A stretch of 64,000 nt of DNA from an uncultured Alphaproteobacteria bacterium (lineage in GTDB: Bacteria; Pseudomonadota; Alphaproteobacteria; CAAHEQ01; UBA3637). How positions within the stretch are numbered: position 1 is the first letter of the stretch; every line of letters starts with the position of its first letter. A model generated the notes under the pieces. The model was not told the DNA's origin. It worked only from the letters and a program-made list of their open reading frames with translations, and made no database searches. Positions 38,045-47,246 of the stretch are shown piece by piece. The stretch is taken from positions 1 through 64,000 of the forward strand of contig CAKPYQ010000002.1 of the NCBI GenBank assembly GCA_934203105.1, read 5' to 3'. A program made the position numbers and the translations under genes.

Positions 38045-38986
38045 TTATTCCGTCGTTTGACATTCTTGCTTTTCACCCAAAGTATCCAAAAACGCTCTTG
38101 CAAACGCAATGTGATCGTTTTTATACTTTGATAACGTCAGCAATGACAATAACATTCCGTGCTCATAGGCCGGCAGAATGCCCAAATCAATATACTGATC
38201 ATCTTCATCTTTTAATAACATCTTGATTGAAAAGCCTTTTTCATCGCCACCGTCATCTAAAAATGAATTGACGCCGTCGGTAAACACCCATTCGCCGTTG
38301 ACGCGGTGCGGCTGATAAGCTCCGCTTTCCAAATCATCGATTCGATCCGTAATGTAATCCAATATTTCTTTTGGGAAAACCAACGGAGAAAATCCGGCGG
38401 TGTGATTATACGCAATCGGTGATTTTTCAACCAAACGCCCGTTGTGAATGATACAATAGCGCGAAACGTCTTCTTGATAAATACCGGTTGCCAACATTTG
38501 CTTTTCGTTTTTCAAGAACATATCCAAAATCTTTTTGATTTGGTTGTTTTCATTATCTTTTGGCAGATAGATGTCGTCCGGAAAAATCATCACGGCGTGG
38601 CGATCCGGCGACAAGCGATGCGCCAAGCCCAAAACGTGCGAAGTGCCTAACGGCTTTGATTGTATCGCGTATTGAATACGAGCGTCGGCCGGAAGTTCCG
38701 TTTCCTCCAAAGCTTCCGCAATACGCTCGTGACCTTTGGCGCGCAAAGTGGCAACCAATTCGGGCGTCGGGCGTAAAGCCTCTTTAAACCGTTCGACAAC
38801 GTCTTGTGAGCTGCAAACAATAGTAATATTGCGTCCGCCAATTTCAAAGATTTGCTTTAAAATATGGTCGATGATACGCATTGAACCAAAGGGCAACAAA
38901 CACTTATGCCCCAATCCTTTTGCTTGCGGATAGTTGCGTAAGCTTTTGCCGCCGCATGGAATAACAAATTCTATATTTTCAAACAT
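38045..38986 (-). CDS. Sugar-phosphate nucleotidyltransferase (GalU-like)
   Basis: The 313-residue protein has a nucleotidyltransferase fold: VIPCGGKSLRNYP with the glycine loop, KCLLPFGSMRIIDHILKQIF, and AVMIFPDDIYLP for the metal site. It resembles UTP-glucose-1-phosphate uridylyltransferases in length, but the signature loop differs from GalU (GLGTRxLPxTK). The sugar and nucleotide are therefore not settled. The start at 38986 follows AGGGAGAAG. It could feed sugar nucleotides to the UGD-like enzyme at 29.7 kb; this is inference. Confidence 0.78.
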   Translation of the reverse strand: MFENIEFVIPCGGKSLRNYPQAKGLGHKCLLPFGSMRIIDHILKQIFEIGGRNITIVCSSQDVVERFKEALRPTPELVATLRAKGHERIAEALEETELPADARIQYAIQSKPLGTSHVLGLAHRLSPDRHAVMIFPDDIYLPKDNENNQIKKILDMFLKNEKQMLATGIYQEDVSRYCIIHNGRLVEKSPIAYNHTAGFSPLVFPKEILDYITDRIDDLESGAYQPHRVNGEWVFTDGVNSFLDDGGDEKGFSIKMLLKDEDDQYIDLGILPAYEHGMLLSLLTLSKYKNDHIAFARAFLDTLGEKQECQTTE

Positions 38987-39106
38987 TTTTCTTCTCCCTT
39001 TACCAACTTTAATATATAGTGGGCCAGAAAAAAAATCCAGCATTTTTTTTCAAAAAGATTGTATTTTTTATAAAGTTGTGCTAAATCTTTTAAAAAGGAG
39101 CTTGAT

Positions 39107-39721
39107 ATGAAAGAAAATACCCAAATAAATATGCCCCCCGTTATGGATAAAGACGTTGATAAAACGCGTACTTATTTATATGAAACAAATACGCGCAACT
39201 TGGCAAAAGAGATTTTGTCCGATGGATATGTATCTGATCAAGAAAAAATCGAAATGCAAGCCAATCACGATGAAATTATTCGCGATTTTTTGATTGCTAC
39301 CGAATTGTTGGAAAAAATGGAAAAAAATCCGCAAAATTACTCTGCAAAAATGATTGAATCGGCGCGTTTTGTGGTTAATCGATTGATGCGGGCGCGCGAA
39401 TTGTCTTTGGCTAAGATGCAGGAAATAAAGTACGCTAACTATGTGCCGCCGGCAGAAAAAGCTCTGCGGGCAGAGCGCAAAAAACGTAAAGAGCATTTGG
39501 ATATCAATTTTAATTTATATCAGATTTTTGCGTTAAACGGCAATGCGCATGAAGTAATTGCTTATGCCAGAAAGCAAGAAAAAAATCGTGTGATGACGCC
39601 ACAAGAGGCCGAAAAAACAGAAAAAAGAATTATGGATTTGGTCAATCAAGTCATCGAAAAAGGCCAAGATGAACGCTGTATTCGCCAATTTTTGGAAAAT
39701 AATATGCAATCCAGACAATAA
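39107..39721 (+). CDS. Helical hypothetical protein
   Basis: I do not recognise this 204-residue protein. It is highly charged and almost all helix (EKIEMQANHDEIIRDFL, EKALRAERKKRKEHLD, ARKQEKNRVMTPQEAEK), without signal peptide or membrane segment. AAGGAG precedes the ATG. It stands alone ahead of the rpmH promoter. Confidence 0.75.
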   Translation: MKENTQINMPPVMDKDVDKTRTYLYETNTRNLAKEILSDGYVSDQEKIEMQANHDEIIRDFLIATELLEKMEKNPQNYSAKMIESARFVVNRLMRARELSLAKMQEIKYANYVPPAEKALRAERKKRKEHLDINFNLYQIFALNGNAHEVIAYARKQEKNRVMTPQEAEKTEKRIMDLVNQVIEKGQDERCIRQFLENNMQSRQ

Positions 39722-39737
39722 ATTTTTAAAATAACCG

Positions 39738-39766
39738 TTGACAAGTGTTTGAAAATCGGTTATATA
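39738..39766 (+). promoter_or_regulatory. Sigma-70 promoter of the rpmH operon
   Basis: A perfect TTGACA is followed after 17 bp by TATATA, 61 bp before rpmH. Confidence 0.78.
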
Positions 39767-39826
39767 AGGACATCTTGAAAAAAGATTGAAAGTAAATAAA
39801 TTTGAATTAAGAACGGAGATTTTACC

Positions 39827-39961
39827 ATGAAACGTACATTTCAACCCTCGCAATTGGTTCGCTCTCGCCGTCATGGTTTCAGAAGCCGTATGGCAACAGT
39901 GGGCGGTCGCAAAGTATTAAGCGCTCGTCGTCGTAAAGGGCGTAAAGTTTTAAGCGCATAA
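39827..39961 (+). CDS. rpmH: 50S ribosomal protein L34
   Basis: The 44-residue basic protein reads [20 protein letters not shown] and ends in KGRKVLSA, the complete L34 sequence pattern. ACGGAG precedes the ATG. It is the first gene of the rpmH-rnpA-yidD-yidC-engB operon. Confidence 0.97.
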   Translation: MKRTFQPSQLVRSRRHGFRSRMATVGGRKVLSARRRKGRKVLSA

Positions 39962-39984
39962 GCTTGTTTTCGGACTTTTCGGTC

Positions 39985-40329
39985 ATGGAAACTGCTTTGT
40001 CGGTCTTAAAAAAGCGCAGAGAGTTTGTTCAAGTTGCTGAACAAGGTCGCAAATTCATAACCGGTGGTTTGGTTTTGCAAGTTTGGCAGCGACCAAAAGA
40101 TAATTTATTTGGCGACGCGATACGGGTGGGTTTCACAACAACAAAAAAAGTTGGTATTGCTGTGAAGCGCAACCGTGTGCGTCGTCGTTTGCGTGTCTTG
40201 GCTAAAATGATTTTGCCTTCGTTGGGGCAAAAAGGCTGTGATTACGTCTTAATCGGGCGCAGTGCGACTTTTGATCGCTCGTTCGATTCGTTGCAAGATG
40301 ATTTAAAGTATGCTTTAAAGAAGATTTAA
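39985..40329 (+). CDS. rnpA: Ribonuclease P protein component
   Basis: The 114-residue basic protein assists the RNase P RNA in trimming tRNA leaders. The family core is [23 protein letters not shown]. The N-terminus [16 protein letters not shown] is typical, which favours the ATG at 39985; a TTG seven codons upstream (39964) is also open. It lies between rpmH and yidD as in most bacteria. Confidence 0.95.
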   Translation: METALSVLKKRREFVQVAEQGRKFITGGLVLQVWQRPKDNLFGDAIRVGFTTTKKVGIAVKRNRVRRRLRVLAKMILPSLGQKGCDYVLIGRSATFDRSFDSLQDDLKYALKKI

Positions 40330-40330
40330 A

Positions 40331-40585
40331 ATGAAGATATTGTCGGCACTTGGTTGTTTTTTTGTTGACATTTATCGCATTTTTATATCGCCATTTAAAA
40401 CCCCGTGTTGCCGTTTTACACCGACTTGTTCTGCCTATGCGAAAGAAGCATTACAAAAACATAGCTTTTTTAAAGCAATTCTGCTAATATTGAAACGACT
40501 CTTAAAATGTCACCCGTGGGGTGGTTCGGGATATGATCCGGTGCCCCCACCGACAAACGCAAACAAAAGAAAGAATGAAAAATGA
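40331..40585 (+). CDS. yidD: Membrane protein insertion efficiency factor YidD
   Basis: The 84-residue protein has the YidD signature: [20 protein letters not shown], then YAKEALQKH and [12 protein letters not shown]. It has an amphipathic N-terminal helix and helps YidC-dependent insertion. The start is 1 bp after the rnpA stop and the end overlaps yidC by 4 bp. Confidence 0.95.
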   Translation: MKILSALGCFFVDIYRIFISPFKTPCCRFTPTCSAYAKEALQKHSFFKAILLILKRLLKCHPWGGSGYDPVPPPTNANKRKNEK

Positions 40586-42264
40586 AAACAGAAAATAAAA
40601 ATTTAATTTTAGCAATCATTTGCACTTTGTTGGTCTTTTTTGCGATGGATTATTTTTTTCCTCGAAATAAAGCTGTGACGCCGGTTGAAACAAACGCGGT
40701 TGCAGATGAAACGCCGGCAGTTCAAATTAAGGCATCGGAAAATCTGCCGGTCGTGGCTTTGAACAATGCCGAAGATGCGGTTGTTAAAATCCAAAGCGCG
40801 ACTTTGTCGGGTGAAATTCGCTTGCGCGGCGGTGTGTTCAATAATTTAAGCTTTTTAAAATATAAAGAAACTGTGGCAAAGAACAGTCCTGACGTTACTT
40901 TTCTAACGCCGTCATATTTTGCCTATTTGGGTGTATCCGGAACGGATATTGAATTGCCAAACAAAGATACTTTGTGGCATGCGAACAATACTGTTTTAAC
41001 ACCGACAGCGCCGGTGATTTTGACGTGGACGAATGCACAAGGCATTGTTTTTACACGAACAATTACTTTGGATGATCAGTATATGTTTACGATTACCGAT
41101 TCGGTTCAAAACAATTCGGACAAAGCCGTTAATGTGGCTTTTTCGGGCAGCTTAAACAGATTAAATCCGGTTTTGGAAGGCGCAACCAGCGTTCACCAAG
41201 GCTTTGTCGGCGTGTTAGATAAAAAGTTAAAAGAAGAAAAGTTTTCATCGATCGAATCACATCAATCGCAAACTTTCGATTCCAACGGAGGTTGGTTTGG
41301 TTTGACGGATAAATATTGGCTATCGGCATTTGCTTTTAATCCGGCCGTTTCGAATTTAACGGCAAATGTAAAGTATGCACCGCAAGGTGAGGATAAATTA
41401 TTTACGGCTGATTTTATGACGGCGGCGCAAAAAGTCGAAGCCGGTAAAAGTGTCGAAAACGTTGTTTATTTTTTCGCCGGCCCCAAAGAATTGGATTTGA
41501 TTATGGGTTATCAAGATACTTTGGGGATTGATCGTTTTGAGTTGGCGATTGATTTTGGGTGGTATTATTTTCTGACAAAACCGTTTTTGTATATTTTAAG
41601 TTGGCTCTATGGAATGGTGGGCAATATGGGTATTGCCATTTTGATTTTTGCAACTTTGTTGCGTATTTTGTTGTTGCCGATTGCCGGAAAATCATTCGAA
41701 AGTATGGCTAAAATGCGCAAGATTCAGCCCAAAATATTGGAATTACAAAAGCGTTATAAAGACGATAAGTTGCGCTTGAATCAAGAAACTTTGGCTTTGT
41801 ATAAAAAAGAAAATGTCAATCCGGCGGCCGGTTGTTTGCCGATGTTTATTCAAATTCCGGTTTTCTTTTCTTTGTATAAAGTGTTATCGGTTTCAATCGA
41901 GATGCGACAAGCCCCATTCTTTGGTTGGATTCAAGATTTATCAGCGCGTGATCCGTCTTCTGTTTTTACTTTGTTCGGGCTTGTCCCATGGCCGATCCCC
42001 GGTATTTTAAATATCGGTGTTTGGCCGGTTTTGATGGGCTTGACGATGTATTTGCAACAAAAGATGAACCCGCAATCTGCGCCGGCGACAAATGCGCCTG
42101 ATGCGCCCGGCAATGAGATGGTCAAAGCAATGAAATGGATGCCGGTTATCTTTACATTTATGATGGGCAATTTTGCTTCCGGTTTAGTGATTTACTGGAC
42201 ATGGAGCAATGTTTTGTCGATCGCTCAACAACGCTATGTTATGCACAAGTATGGAGTTAAATAA
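40582..42264 (+). CDS. yidC: Membrane protein insertase YidC
   Basis: The 560-residue protein inserts membrane proteins alone or with SecYEG. It has an N-terminal membrane helix, a large periplasmic domain (about 60-320) and the conserved five-helix core starting near [13 protein letters not shown]. The core includes the cytoplasmic loop with [19 protein letters not shown] and [20 protein letters not shown]. It ends QRYVMHKYG. The start overlaps yidD by 4 bp and the stop overlaps engB by 1 bp. Confidence 0.97.
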   Translation: MKTENKNLILAIICTLLVFFAMDYFFPRNKAVTPVETNAVADETPAVQIKASENLPVVALNNAEDAVVKIQSATLSGEIRLRGGVFNNLSFLKYKETVAKNSPDVTFLTPSYFAYLGVSGTDIELPNKDTLWHANNTVLTPTAPVILTWTNAQGIVFTRTITLDDQYMFTITDSVQNNSDKAVNVAFSGSLNRLNPVLEGATSVHQGFVGVLDKKLKEEKFSSIESHQSQTFDSNGGWFGLTDKYWLSAFAFNPAVSNLTANVKYAPQGEDKLFTADFMTAAQKVEAGKSVENVVYFFAGPKELDLIMGYQDTLGIDRFELAIDFGWYYFLTKPFLYILSWLYGMVGNMGIAILIFATLLRILLLPIAGKSFESMAKMRKIQPKILELQKRYKDDKLRLNQETLALYKKENVNPAAGCLPMFIQIPVFFSLYKVLSVSIEMRQAPFFGWIQDLSARDPSSVFTLFGLVPWPIPGILNIGVWPVLMGLTMYLQQKMNPQSAPATNAPDAPGNEMVKAMKWMPVIFTFMMGNFASGLVIYWTWSNVLSIAQQRYVMHKYGVK

Positions 42265-42917
42265 TGGCGCAAGATGTTTTAGATAAGATCCGCCAAAAAG
42301 AAGCCATCGAGCAGGGTGCAGCGTTATTTTTGCGTCCTTGCAACTTCGTTTTGGGTGTCGCGTGGTTGGAACAATTGCCGGACACAGAACGTATGGAAAT
42401 TGCTTTTGCCGGACGTTCTAATGTTGGCAAATCCAGTTTGATTAACGCTCTTTTTTCCAAAAAAGATTTAGCCAGAGCTTCGGCAACTCCCGGACGGACG
42501 CAACAACTTAACTTTTTCGATTTGGACGGCGTGTTAAACGTCGTTGACTTGCCGGGTTATGGCTATGCGCAAGCGCCGGAAAAGCACGTCAAAACGTGGA
42601 ATAATTTAGTCTTTACTTATTTAAAAGGTCGCCCCAACTTGCGCCGTGTTTATTTGTTAATCGATGCGCGCCACGGGATTAAAGATAAAGACGTGGAAGT
42701 GATGAAAATGTTGGATAAAGCCGCTGTTTCATACCAAGTTATTTTAACCAAATCCGATAAAGTAAAGTCGGTTGAATTGGAAAAGACAACCTTTGAAGTG
42801 AAAAAGAAAATGTCCAAGCATACGGCTTGTCACCCTGAATTATTGGTGACCAGTTCCGAAAAAAAGCAGGGGATTGATTTGGTACGCGCCAGCATTTGGG
42901 AATTAACGCAAAGCTGA
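42264..42917 (+). CDS. engB: Ribosome biogenesis GTPase EngB/YsxC
   Basis: This 217-residue GTPase helps assemble the 50S subunit. The G1 motif is AGRSNVGKSSLINAL, G3 is VDLPGYGYA, and G4 is LTKSDKV. The N-terminus FVLGVAWLEQLPD fits the alphaproteobacterial form. It is the last gene of the rpmH operon and converges with the CsoR-like gene 11 bp away. Confidence 0.96.
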   Translation: MAQDVLDKIRQKEAIEQGAALFLRPCNFVLGVAWLEQLPDTERMEIAFAGRSNVGKSSLINALFSKKDLARASATPGRTQQLNFFDLDGVLNVVDLPGYGYAQAPEKHVKTWNNLVFTYLKGRPNLRRVYLLIDARHGIKDKDVEVMKMLDKAAVSYQVILTKSDKVKSVELEKTTFEVKKKMSKHTACHPELLVTSSEKKQGIDLVRASIWELTQS

Positions 42918-42928
42918 TTTTGGGCGTT

Positions 42929-43201
42929 TCATTTATCGTATTGCAAAAATGCTTTTTTGATGGTTTGCAAAACTTGTTCTTGCGGTATGTCAGAGCTGAA
43001 TAAATTATTGATTTGATGTGACAGGTATGTTTCTAAAATATAAGCCTCGACGCTTTTAACAGCCGATCTGACCGAACGCAATTGAATTAAGATTTCTTCG
43101 CAGCGGCGATTTTCTTCAATCATCTTTTTTATGCCTTCGATTTGTCCGGCTATGCGATTGAGTTGCCGCGTATTGTTAAATTGAGTTGAGTATTTAGTCA
43201 T
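42929..43201 (-). CDS. CsoR/RcnR/FrmR family repressor-like protein
   Basis: The 90-residue all-helical protein belongs to the DUF156 family of metal- or formaldehyde-responsive repressors: NRIAGQIEGIKKMI, RCEEILIQLRSVRSAVKS. The conserved Cys is present in RRCEEIL. The usual His and Cys/His ligands 25 and 29 residues later are Tyr and Gln; a His sits one position off (SHQI). Its inducer is therefore unclear. The ATG at 43201 follows AAGG; a TTG two codons earlier is open. It diverges from the CDF exporter gene and probably controls it. Confidence 0.85.
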   Translation of the reverse strand: MTKYSTQFNNTRQLNRIAGQIEGIKKMIEENRRCEEILIQLRSVRSAVKSVEAYILETYLSHQINNLFSSDIPQEQVLQTIKKAFLQYDK

Positions 43202-43356
43202 TTTCAAACCTTATGTTAAGTTATTGTTTTTTATTTATAATAAAGAACTTGTTTGACAAAAGCAATTATTTTTTTATAAGCTTTTTTCATTTTGAACTTT
43301 CATTTCAATTTATTATTTTTGGATTTGAAAAAACACTTCAAATTATTAAAAATTCA

Positions 43357-43385
43357 TTGACTTGTCGCTCACATTTTTTTATGAT
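43357..43385 (+). promoter_or_regulatory. Sigma-70 promoter of the CDF exporter gene
   Basis: TTGACT is followed after 17 bp by TATGAT, 24 bp before the ATG at 43409. A repressor would have to bind in or near this site, but no clear operator is visible. Confidence 0.7.
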
Positions 43386-43408
43386 AAACCTGAAAATAGG
43401 AGATAAAA

Positions 43409-44305
43409 ATGGCACATTCACATGAACATAATCACGAACATTCGCATGAAGTAAATCCCAAAACGATTCGTTATTTATTTATTGCTTTTATTATCAATAT
43501 GTTGTTGACGGTGGTAGAGCTGGTTGCCGGATTTTTGGCCGGCAGTATTGCTTTGGTCGGCGATGCGTTGCATAATACCAGCGATGCTTTTTCGATTTTA
43601 ATTGCGATTATTGCCTATAAAATCGGGACTAAAAAAGCGACAAATCGTTATTCTTACGGGTTTAAACGTGCAGAGACAATCGGCGGCTTTGTTAATTTGA
43701 TATTGCTGTTTATTTCCGGCTGCTATTTGTTATTTGAAGGCGTTTCGAAAATCATAACACCGGAAGAAATTAACGGTTGGGCGATTATTATTGTTTCGAT
43801 TTTGGCTTTGATTATTGACAGCGCGACAGCAAAGCTATCGCATACGGATTCAGGCCATAACACCAATATGAAAATGTTGTTTTTGCATAATTTAGCCGAT
43901 GCTTTGGGATCCGTCGGCGTGATTGTTTCGGGCTTGTTTGTTGTGTTCTTGGGTTGGAGCTTTGTCGATGGCGTGATCGCGGTTATGATCGCAATTTATA
44001 TGATTGTTCAATCTGTGCTATCTTTTTCGGGAATTGTCGACATTTTAATGGACGCAGCGCCGCAGCAATTGGATACAGAGGAAATAAAATCCGCTTTAAA
44101 AAAGCTTTCGGGTGTTCGGGACGTTGCGCATATGCATTTGTGGTCGATCAATGAAAATGAACTGGGCTTTGATTGCCACATCATTGGCGATAATACGCAA
44201 GTCGCGCAAGACGTTCAGAAAGTCCTGTCCGAAAAGTTTGGCATTCACCATTGCACGGTTCAAGTCGATAAAGATAAAGCCTGTGTTAAATGTTCGCTAT
44301 CTTAA
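43409..44305 (+). CDS. Cation diffusion facilitator metal exporter
   Basis: The 298-residue CDF protein exports divalent metal, most likely zinc. A His-rich N-terminus (AHSHEHNHEHSHE) precedes six membrane helices. The two HxxxD sites, in GDALHNTSDAF (helix 2) and HNLADALGS (helix 5), are the zinc-type transport ligands. A cytoplasmic C-terminal domain holds further His and Cys (RDVAHMHLW, KACVKC). It is divergent from the CsoR-like regulator and its end overlaps maf by 9 bp in convergent orientation. Confidence 0.92.
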   Translation: MAHSHEHNHEHSHEVNPKTIRYLFIAFIINMLLTVVELVAGFLAGSIALVGDALHNTSDAFSILIAIIAYKIGTKKATNRYSYGFKRAETIGGFVNLILLFISGCYLLFEGVSKIITPEEINGWAIIIVSILALIIDSATAKLSHTDSGHNTNMKMLFLHNLADALGSVGVIVSGLFVVFLGWSFVDGVIAVMIAIYMIVQSVLSFSGIVDILMDAAPQQLDTEEIKSALKKLSGVRDVAHMHLWSINENELGFDCHIIGDNTQVAQDVQKVLSEKFGIHHCTVQVDKDKACVKCSLS

Positions 44306-44881
44306 CACGTCTTTTAAAATATCGCCGATTTCGTAAACGGGCAAACCGACAATATTGGGATACGATCCTTTGATTTTTTTGACAAAGGTCGATAACATTC
44401 CTTCAATTCGATAGGCTGCAACATTTTTCCATTCTCCGGATTGAATCAACGCTATTTTTTCGTTTTCCGTGATTTTTTTGATGTAAACCGTCGTGCGAAC
44501 AAGTCCGGTTATTTGCTTGCCCGATGGAGCAATGACACTGTAACCCGTCAAAACAGAATGCTTTGAGTTAGAAATTAAATCCAAGTTTTGGCGTGCAACG
44601 GCCGCGTCTTTGGCTTTACGAATGATTTTGCCTTTGGCAACGATGATCGTATCGGCCGCAACAATGCATTCATTCGGGTGCTTTAAAGCGACAAATGATA
44701 CTTTTTGAGCCGCAACACGTTTGACATAGTGCGCCGGTTTTTCACCCTTTAAAACGCTTTCGTCAATGTCGGCGGCAATGCATTCTTTCGGCTCAAAGCC
44801 CGCATCGAAAAGCAATTTCAATCTTTGCGGAGAGCAAGAAGCCAAGATAAATTCTTTTTGTAAATTCCATTTATTCGTCAT
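44297..44881 (-). CDS. maf: Maf-like nucleoside triphosphate pyrophosphatase
   Basis: The 194-residue protein has the Maf marks: FILASCSPQRLKLL at the start (variant of ASxSPRR), CIVAADTIIV with the catalytic Asp, and GSYPNIVGLPVYEI near the end. Maf proteins hydrolyse non-canonical or pyrimidine triphosphates and can affect septation. A 119-bp gap with a promoter separates it from the split radical-SAM gene, transcribed the other way. Confidence 0.9.
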   Translation of the reverse strand: MTNKWNLQKEFILASCSPQRLKLLFDAGFEPKECIAADIDESVLKGEKPAHYVKRVAAQKVSFVALKHPNECIVAADTIIVAKGKIIRKAKDAAVARQNLDLISNSKHSVLTGYSVIAPSGKQITGLVRTTVYIKKITENEKIALIQSGEWKNVAAYRIEGMLSTFVKKIKGSYPNIVGLPVYEIGDILKDVLR

Positions 44882-44941
44882 TTTTTTTCAACTCCGCTTT
44901 TAAGAATGCCCCGTTTTAAAAATAAAGTCAATTAAAAATAC

Positions 44942-44970
44942 TTGACAAAACGACCCGCTTGTTTTAAACT
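44942..44970 (+). promoter_or_regulatory. Promoter of the split radical-SAM gene
   Basis: A perfect TTGACA is followed after 17 bp by TAAACT, 31 bp before the ATG at 45001. Confidence 0.65.
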
Positions 44971-45000
44971 TTAAACATAAAAGATCACAAGGACAAAAGT

Positions 45001-45543
45001 ATGCAACCCACAAACACAATTTCATCGCTTTATCGATTTCGCAATAACGAAAAGTTTGTACAAACTCGTTTAGCGGATTATTTGCTGATGCATATTTTTT
45101 CACCGACGGTTTTGTCTTTGGCCGCCGAAAAGTGGGAAACTTTGCCGCCCTATATTCGAGCCGAAGTTCCGGATCAAGTTTTAAAAATTGCTTTTGAAGC
45201 GCAATCCGACAAATCAAAGCAAATGGCTTTATGTCGCTATTGGCTGGAAAAATCCGTTCGCGTTTTAACGGCGTATAGTCAAGCGCCGGTTCCTTATTCA
45301 AAAGATCCGAAAGTTTCTTTTGACACTGTTGACTTGCTGTCGACAAAGGGCAAACAACAGCTTGACTTATTGCAAAATAAACTGCAAATGAACGACTTTT
45401 CCGCCGTGAGTGAACGCGCAGCAATCAAAGGCGGACATAAGTTTTTGTTGGATATATCTTTGTTTAAAAACTTTAATCGTTTGAAATCATCGACTTTTTA
45501 TTTACGCCCGCAATTCGGACGCTTTAAGTTCGGGGTGCTATAA
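45001..45543 (+). CDS. N-terminal part of a split radical-SAM gene
   Basis: This 180-residue frame starts after AAGGA and ends at TAA just after a GGGG run (45532-45535). Alone it is unrecognised; its last part, TFYLRPQFGRFKFGVL, leads into the next gene. Removing one G from the run would change the end to KFGCYNMCAHC and fuse it with the following frame, giving one protein of about 422 residues with a CxxxCxxC motif. It may be a frameshift mutation, an assembly error, or a programmed or phase-variable shift. Confidence 0.75.
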   Translation: MQPTNTISSLYRFRNNEKFVQTRLADYLLMHIFSPTVLSLAAEKWETLPPYIRAEVPDQVLKIAFEAQSDKSKQMALCRYWLEKSVRVLTAYSQAPVPYSKDPKVSFDTVDLLSTKGKQQLDLLQNKLQMNDFSAVSERAAIKGGHKFLLDISLFKNFNRLKSSTFYLRPQFGRFKFGVL

Positions 45544-45544
45544 T

Positions 45545-46270
45545 ATGTGTGCGCATTGCGGGTTTGCGGCAAAACCGCCCGTGTCACATTTGCCGTATCC
45601 GGTTTTTGTCCGTTTAGCGCATTTGTACGGTCGGCAGTTGCGCAGTCCTTATTCCGGATTGTCTCAATTTTATTCGAACTCGGATCCGCTTTCTTATCGC
45701 GACGATATTTTGGACGTTGATGTGGGCGATGTTTGCCGTTATGTTCAAACTTGTTTGCCCAAAGAAAGCCAATTGCGCGCCAGCATTGTCACCAAAGGCG
45801 CTTTGTTTGAAAAAGATTTATGGGCTTTGGCAAAAGCGTTTGAAAGCAATTCGGTTTCGCTGTCCTTTGTTGATTTACCGGGCGAGCGCAATATCGGTAA
45901 AAATTGGAAACGGATTTTGACTTCTTTATCGGCGTTAAGCCAAGTTTCAAAAGATCGTCAAGGGGATAACAAAATCGAATTTCGGCATGTTTGCTTACCC
46001 GACGATACAAAGGAAAAGAATGACTTTTTGCTTGATGATGATACGCTGTTTCGAAAGCTTTTTCCTGTTTTCAACGGTCGATGGGTTGAAACAAGTCAAA
46101 AACAAAGTTTACCTTTTGCCTATCGCGGGCGCAAGGTTGGCTTTTCGATGACGCAAGACATTGTTATTTCCTCAAACGGCAATATTTATGATTGCAGATT
46201 AAAGCCGGGAGCTACACAATTTACATGGAAAAAGGTCGATAATATTTTCCGATATATGGACCGCGATTAA
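45545..46270 (+). CDS. C-terminal part of a split radical-SAM enzyme
   Basis: The 241-residue frame opens MCAHCGFAAKPP. Its frame stays open upstream to 45486 and includes TGC TAT AAT before the ATG, so the region reads CYNMCAHC, the CxxxCxxC cluster site of radical-SAM enzymes. Supporting features follow: FYSNSDPLSYRDDILD, SIVTKGALFEKDLW (typical strand-helix parts of the radical-SAM barrel), and VISSNGNIYDCRLKPG near the end. No upstream ATG, GTG or TTG starts this frame, so a frameshift from the preceding gene is the likely true form. The substrate is unknown. Confidence 0.72.
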   Translation: MCAHCGFAAKPPVSHLPYPVFVRLAHLYGRQLRSPYSGLSQFYSNSDPLSYRDDILDVDVGDVCRYVQTCLPKESQLRASIVTKGALFEKDLWALAKAFESNSVSLSFVDLPGERNIGKNWKRILTSLSALSQVSKDRQGDNKIEFRHVCLPDDTKEKNDFLLDDDTLFRKLFPVFNGRWVETSQKQSLPFAYRGRKVGFSMTQDIVISSNGNIYDCRLKPGATQFTWKKVDNIFRYMDRD

Positions 46271-47163
46271 GAGGCGGATTTTTTGCGCATACTGCCGACG
46301 ATGATCCCCGAAAAAAGAAACGCGGCACCGATCAATTCGCCCAAAGCCAAGTGTTCGTCCAAAACAAAGAATGCTTCGATTGAACTGAACAGTGGCAAAA
46401 GATAGTAAAGCAATCCGGCGCGCAAAGATCCGATTCGGCTTAAAGCAATATTCCACGCCAAATACCCGAAAATCGAATTGACAATGCCCAAATAAGCCAA
46501 CAATCCCCATTGAACAATGCCGATATTTGACAGCGGATTTTTATCCAAAGTCGTTAAGAAAAACGGCAATAAAGTTAATGTGCCAACCGTAATCGTGACG
46601 GAAAGAAAGGATATTTGCGATAAGTTTTGCGGGCGTTTTCGTTCAAAAGCTCCGTAAAGCCCAAAGAAGAGGGCGAAAACCAACATCCATAAATTACCCG
46701 CCGCAAAACGAAAGTCTTGAAAGGCAGATATTTTGCCGCCGGAAATAACGATTAAAACGCCCAAAAAGGTAATTAAAAAGCCGATGATCTGCCTCTTGGA
46801 CAAGGATACGCGGAAAAAAATCCACGAAAAAATGACCATTAAAACAGGTCCCATTGTCGCTAATAAAGACATATCAATAGCGCTGGTCGAATGGCCGGCT
46901 TGATAAATAAAATTGTTCATAAACGCCAGTCCGACGGATAAAAATAAAATGATTTTCCATGATTTTAATAATGTAATCTTTTCCTTTAAAACTTGTTTAT
47001 AAGTAAATGGTAATAAACAAATACCAGCGATAAACCAACGAAAAAAAGATATTTGAAAAGGCGGAATAAATGGCGCTAAATATCTGGAAATGATAACGTT
47101 CCAGCTCCATAAAAAAATCGCCAACAAACCAAAAAAGTATCCTGATTTTGCAATTGGTTGCAT
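46267..47163 (-). CDS. EamA/DMT family transporter
   Basis: The 298-residue membrane protein has about ten transmembrane helices in two repeats, each with EamA features (FFGLLAIFLWSWNVIISRYL; AGNLWMLVFALFFGLYGAF). GALALGEL-like HLALGELIGAAFLFSGI near the end is typical. Such carriers move amino acids or other metabolites, often outward. The start at 47163 follows AAGGAA. It is convergent with the radical-SAM gene, overlapping by 4 bp. Confidence 0.85.
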   Translation of the reverse strand: MQPIAKSGYFFGLLAIFLWSWNVIISRYLAPFIPPFQISFFRWFIAGICLLPFTYKQVLKEKITLLKSWKIILFLSVGLAFMNNFIYQAGHSTSAIDMSLLATMGPVLMVIFSWIFFRVSLSKRQIIGFLITFLGVLIVISGGKISAFQDFRFAAGNLWMLVFALFFGLYGAFERKRPQNLSQISFLSVTITVGTLTLLPFFLTTLDKNPLSNIGIVQWGLLAYLGIVNSIFGYLAWNIALSRIGSLRAGLLYYLLPLFSSIEAFFVLDEHLALGELIGAAFLFSGIIVGSMRKKSAS

Positions 47164-47246
47164 TTTGTTTTTTCCTTCCGTTGCCTTTTTAAATGGCATA
47201 TAAGTTGGAAATAAATGCTTTACAAGCAAAACAAAAGTCGAGTTTT

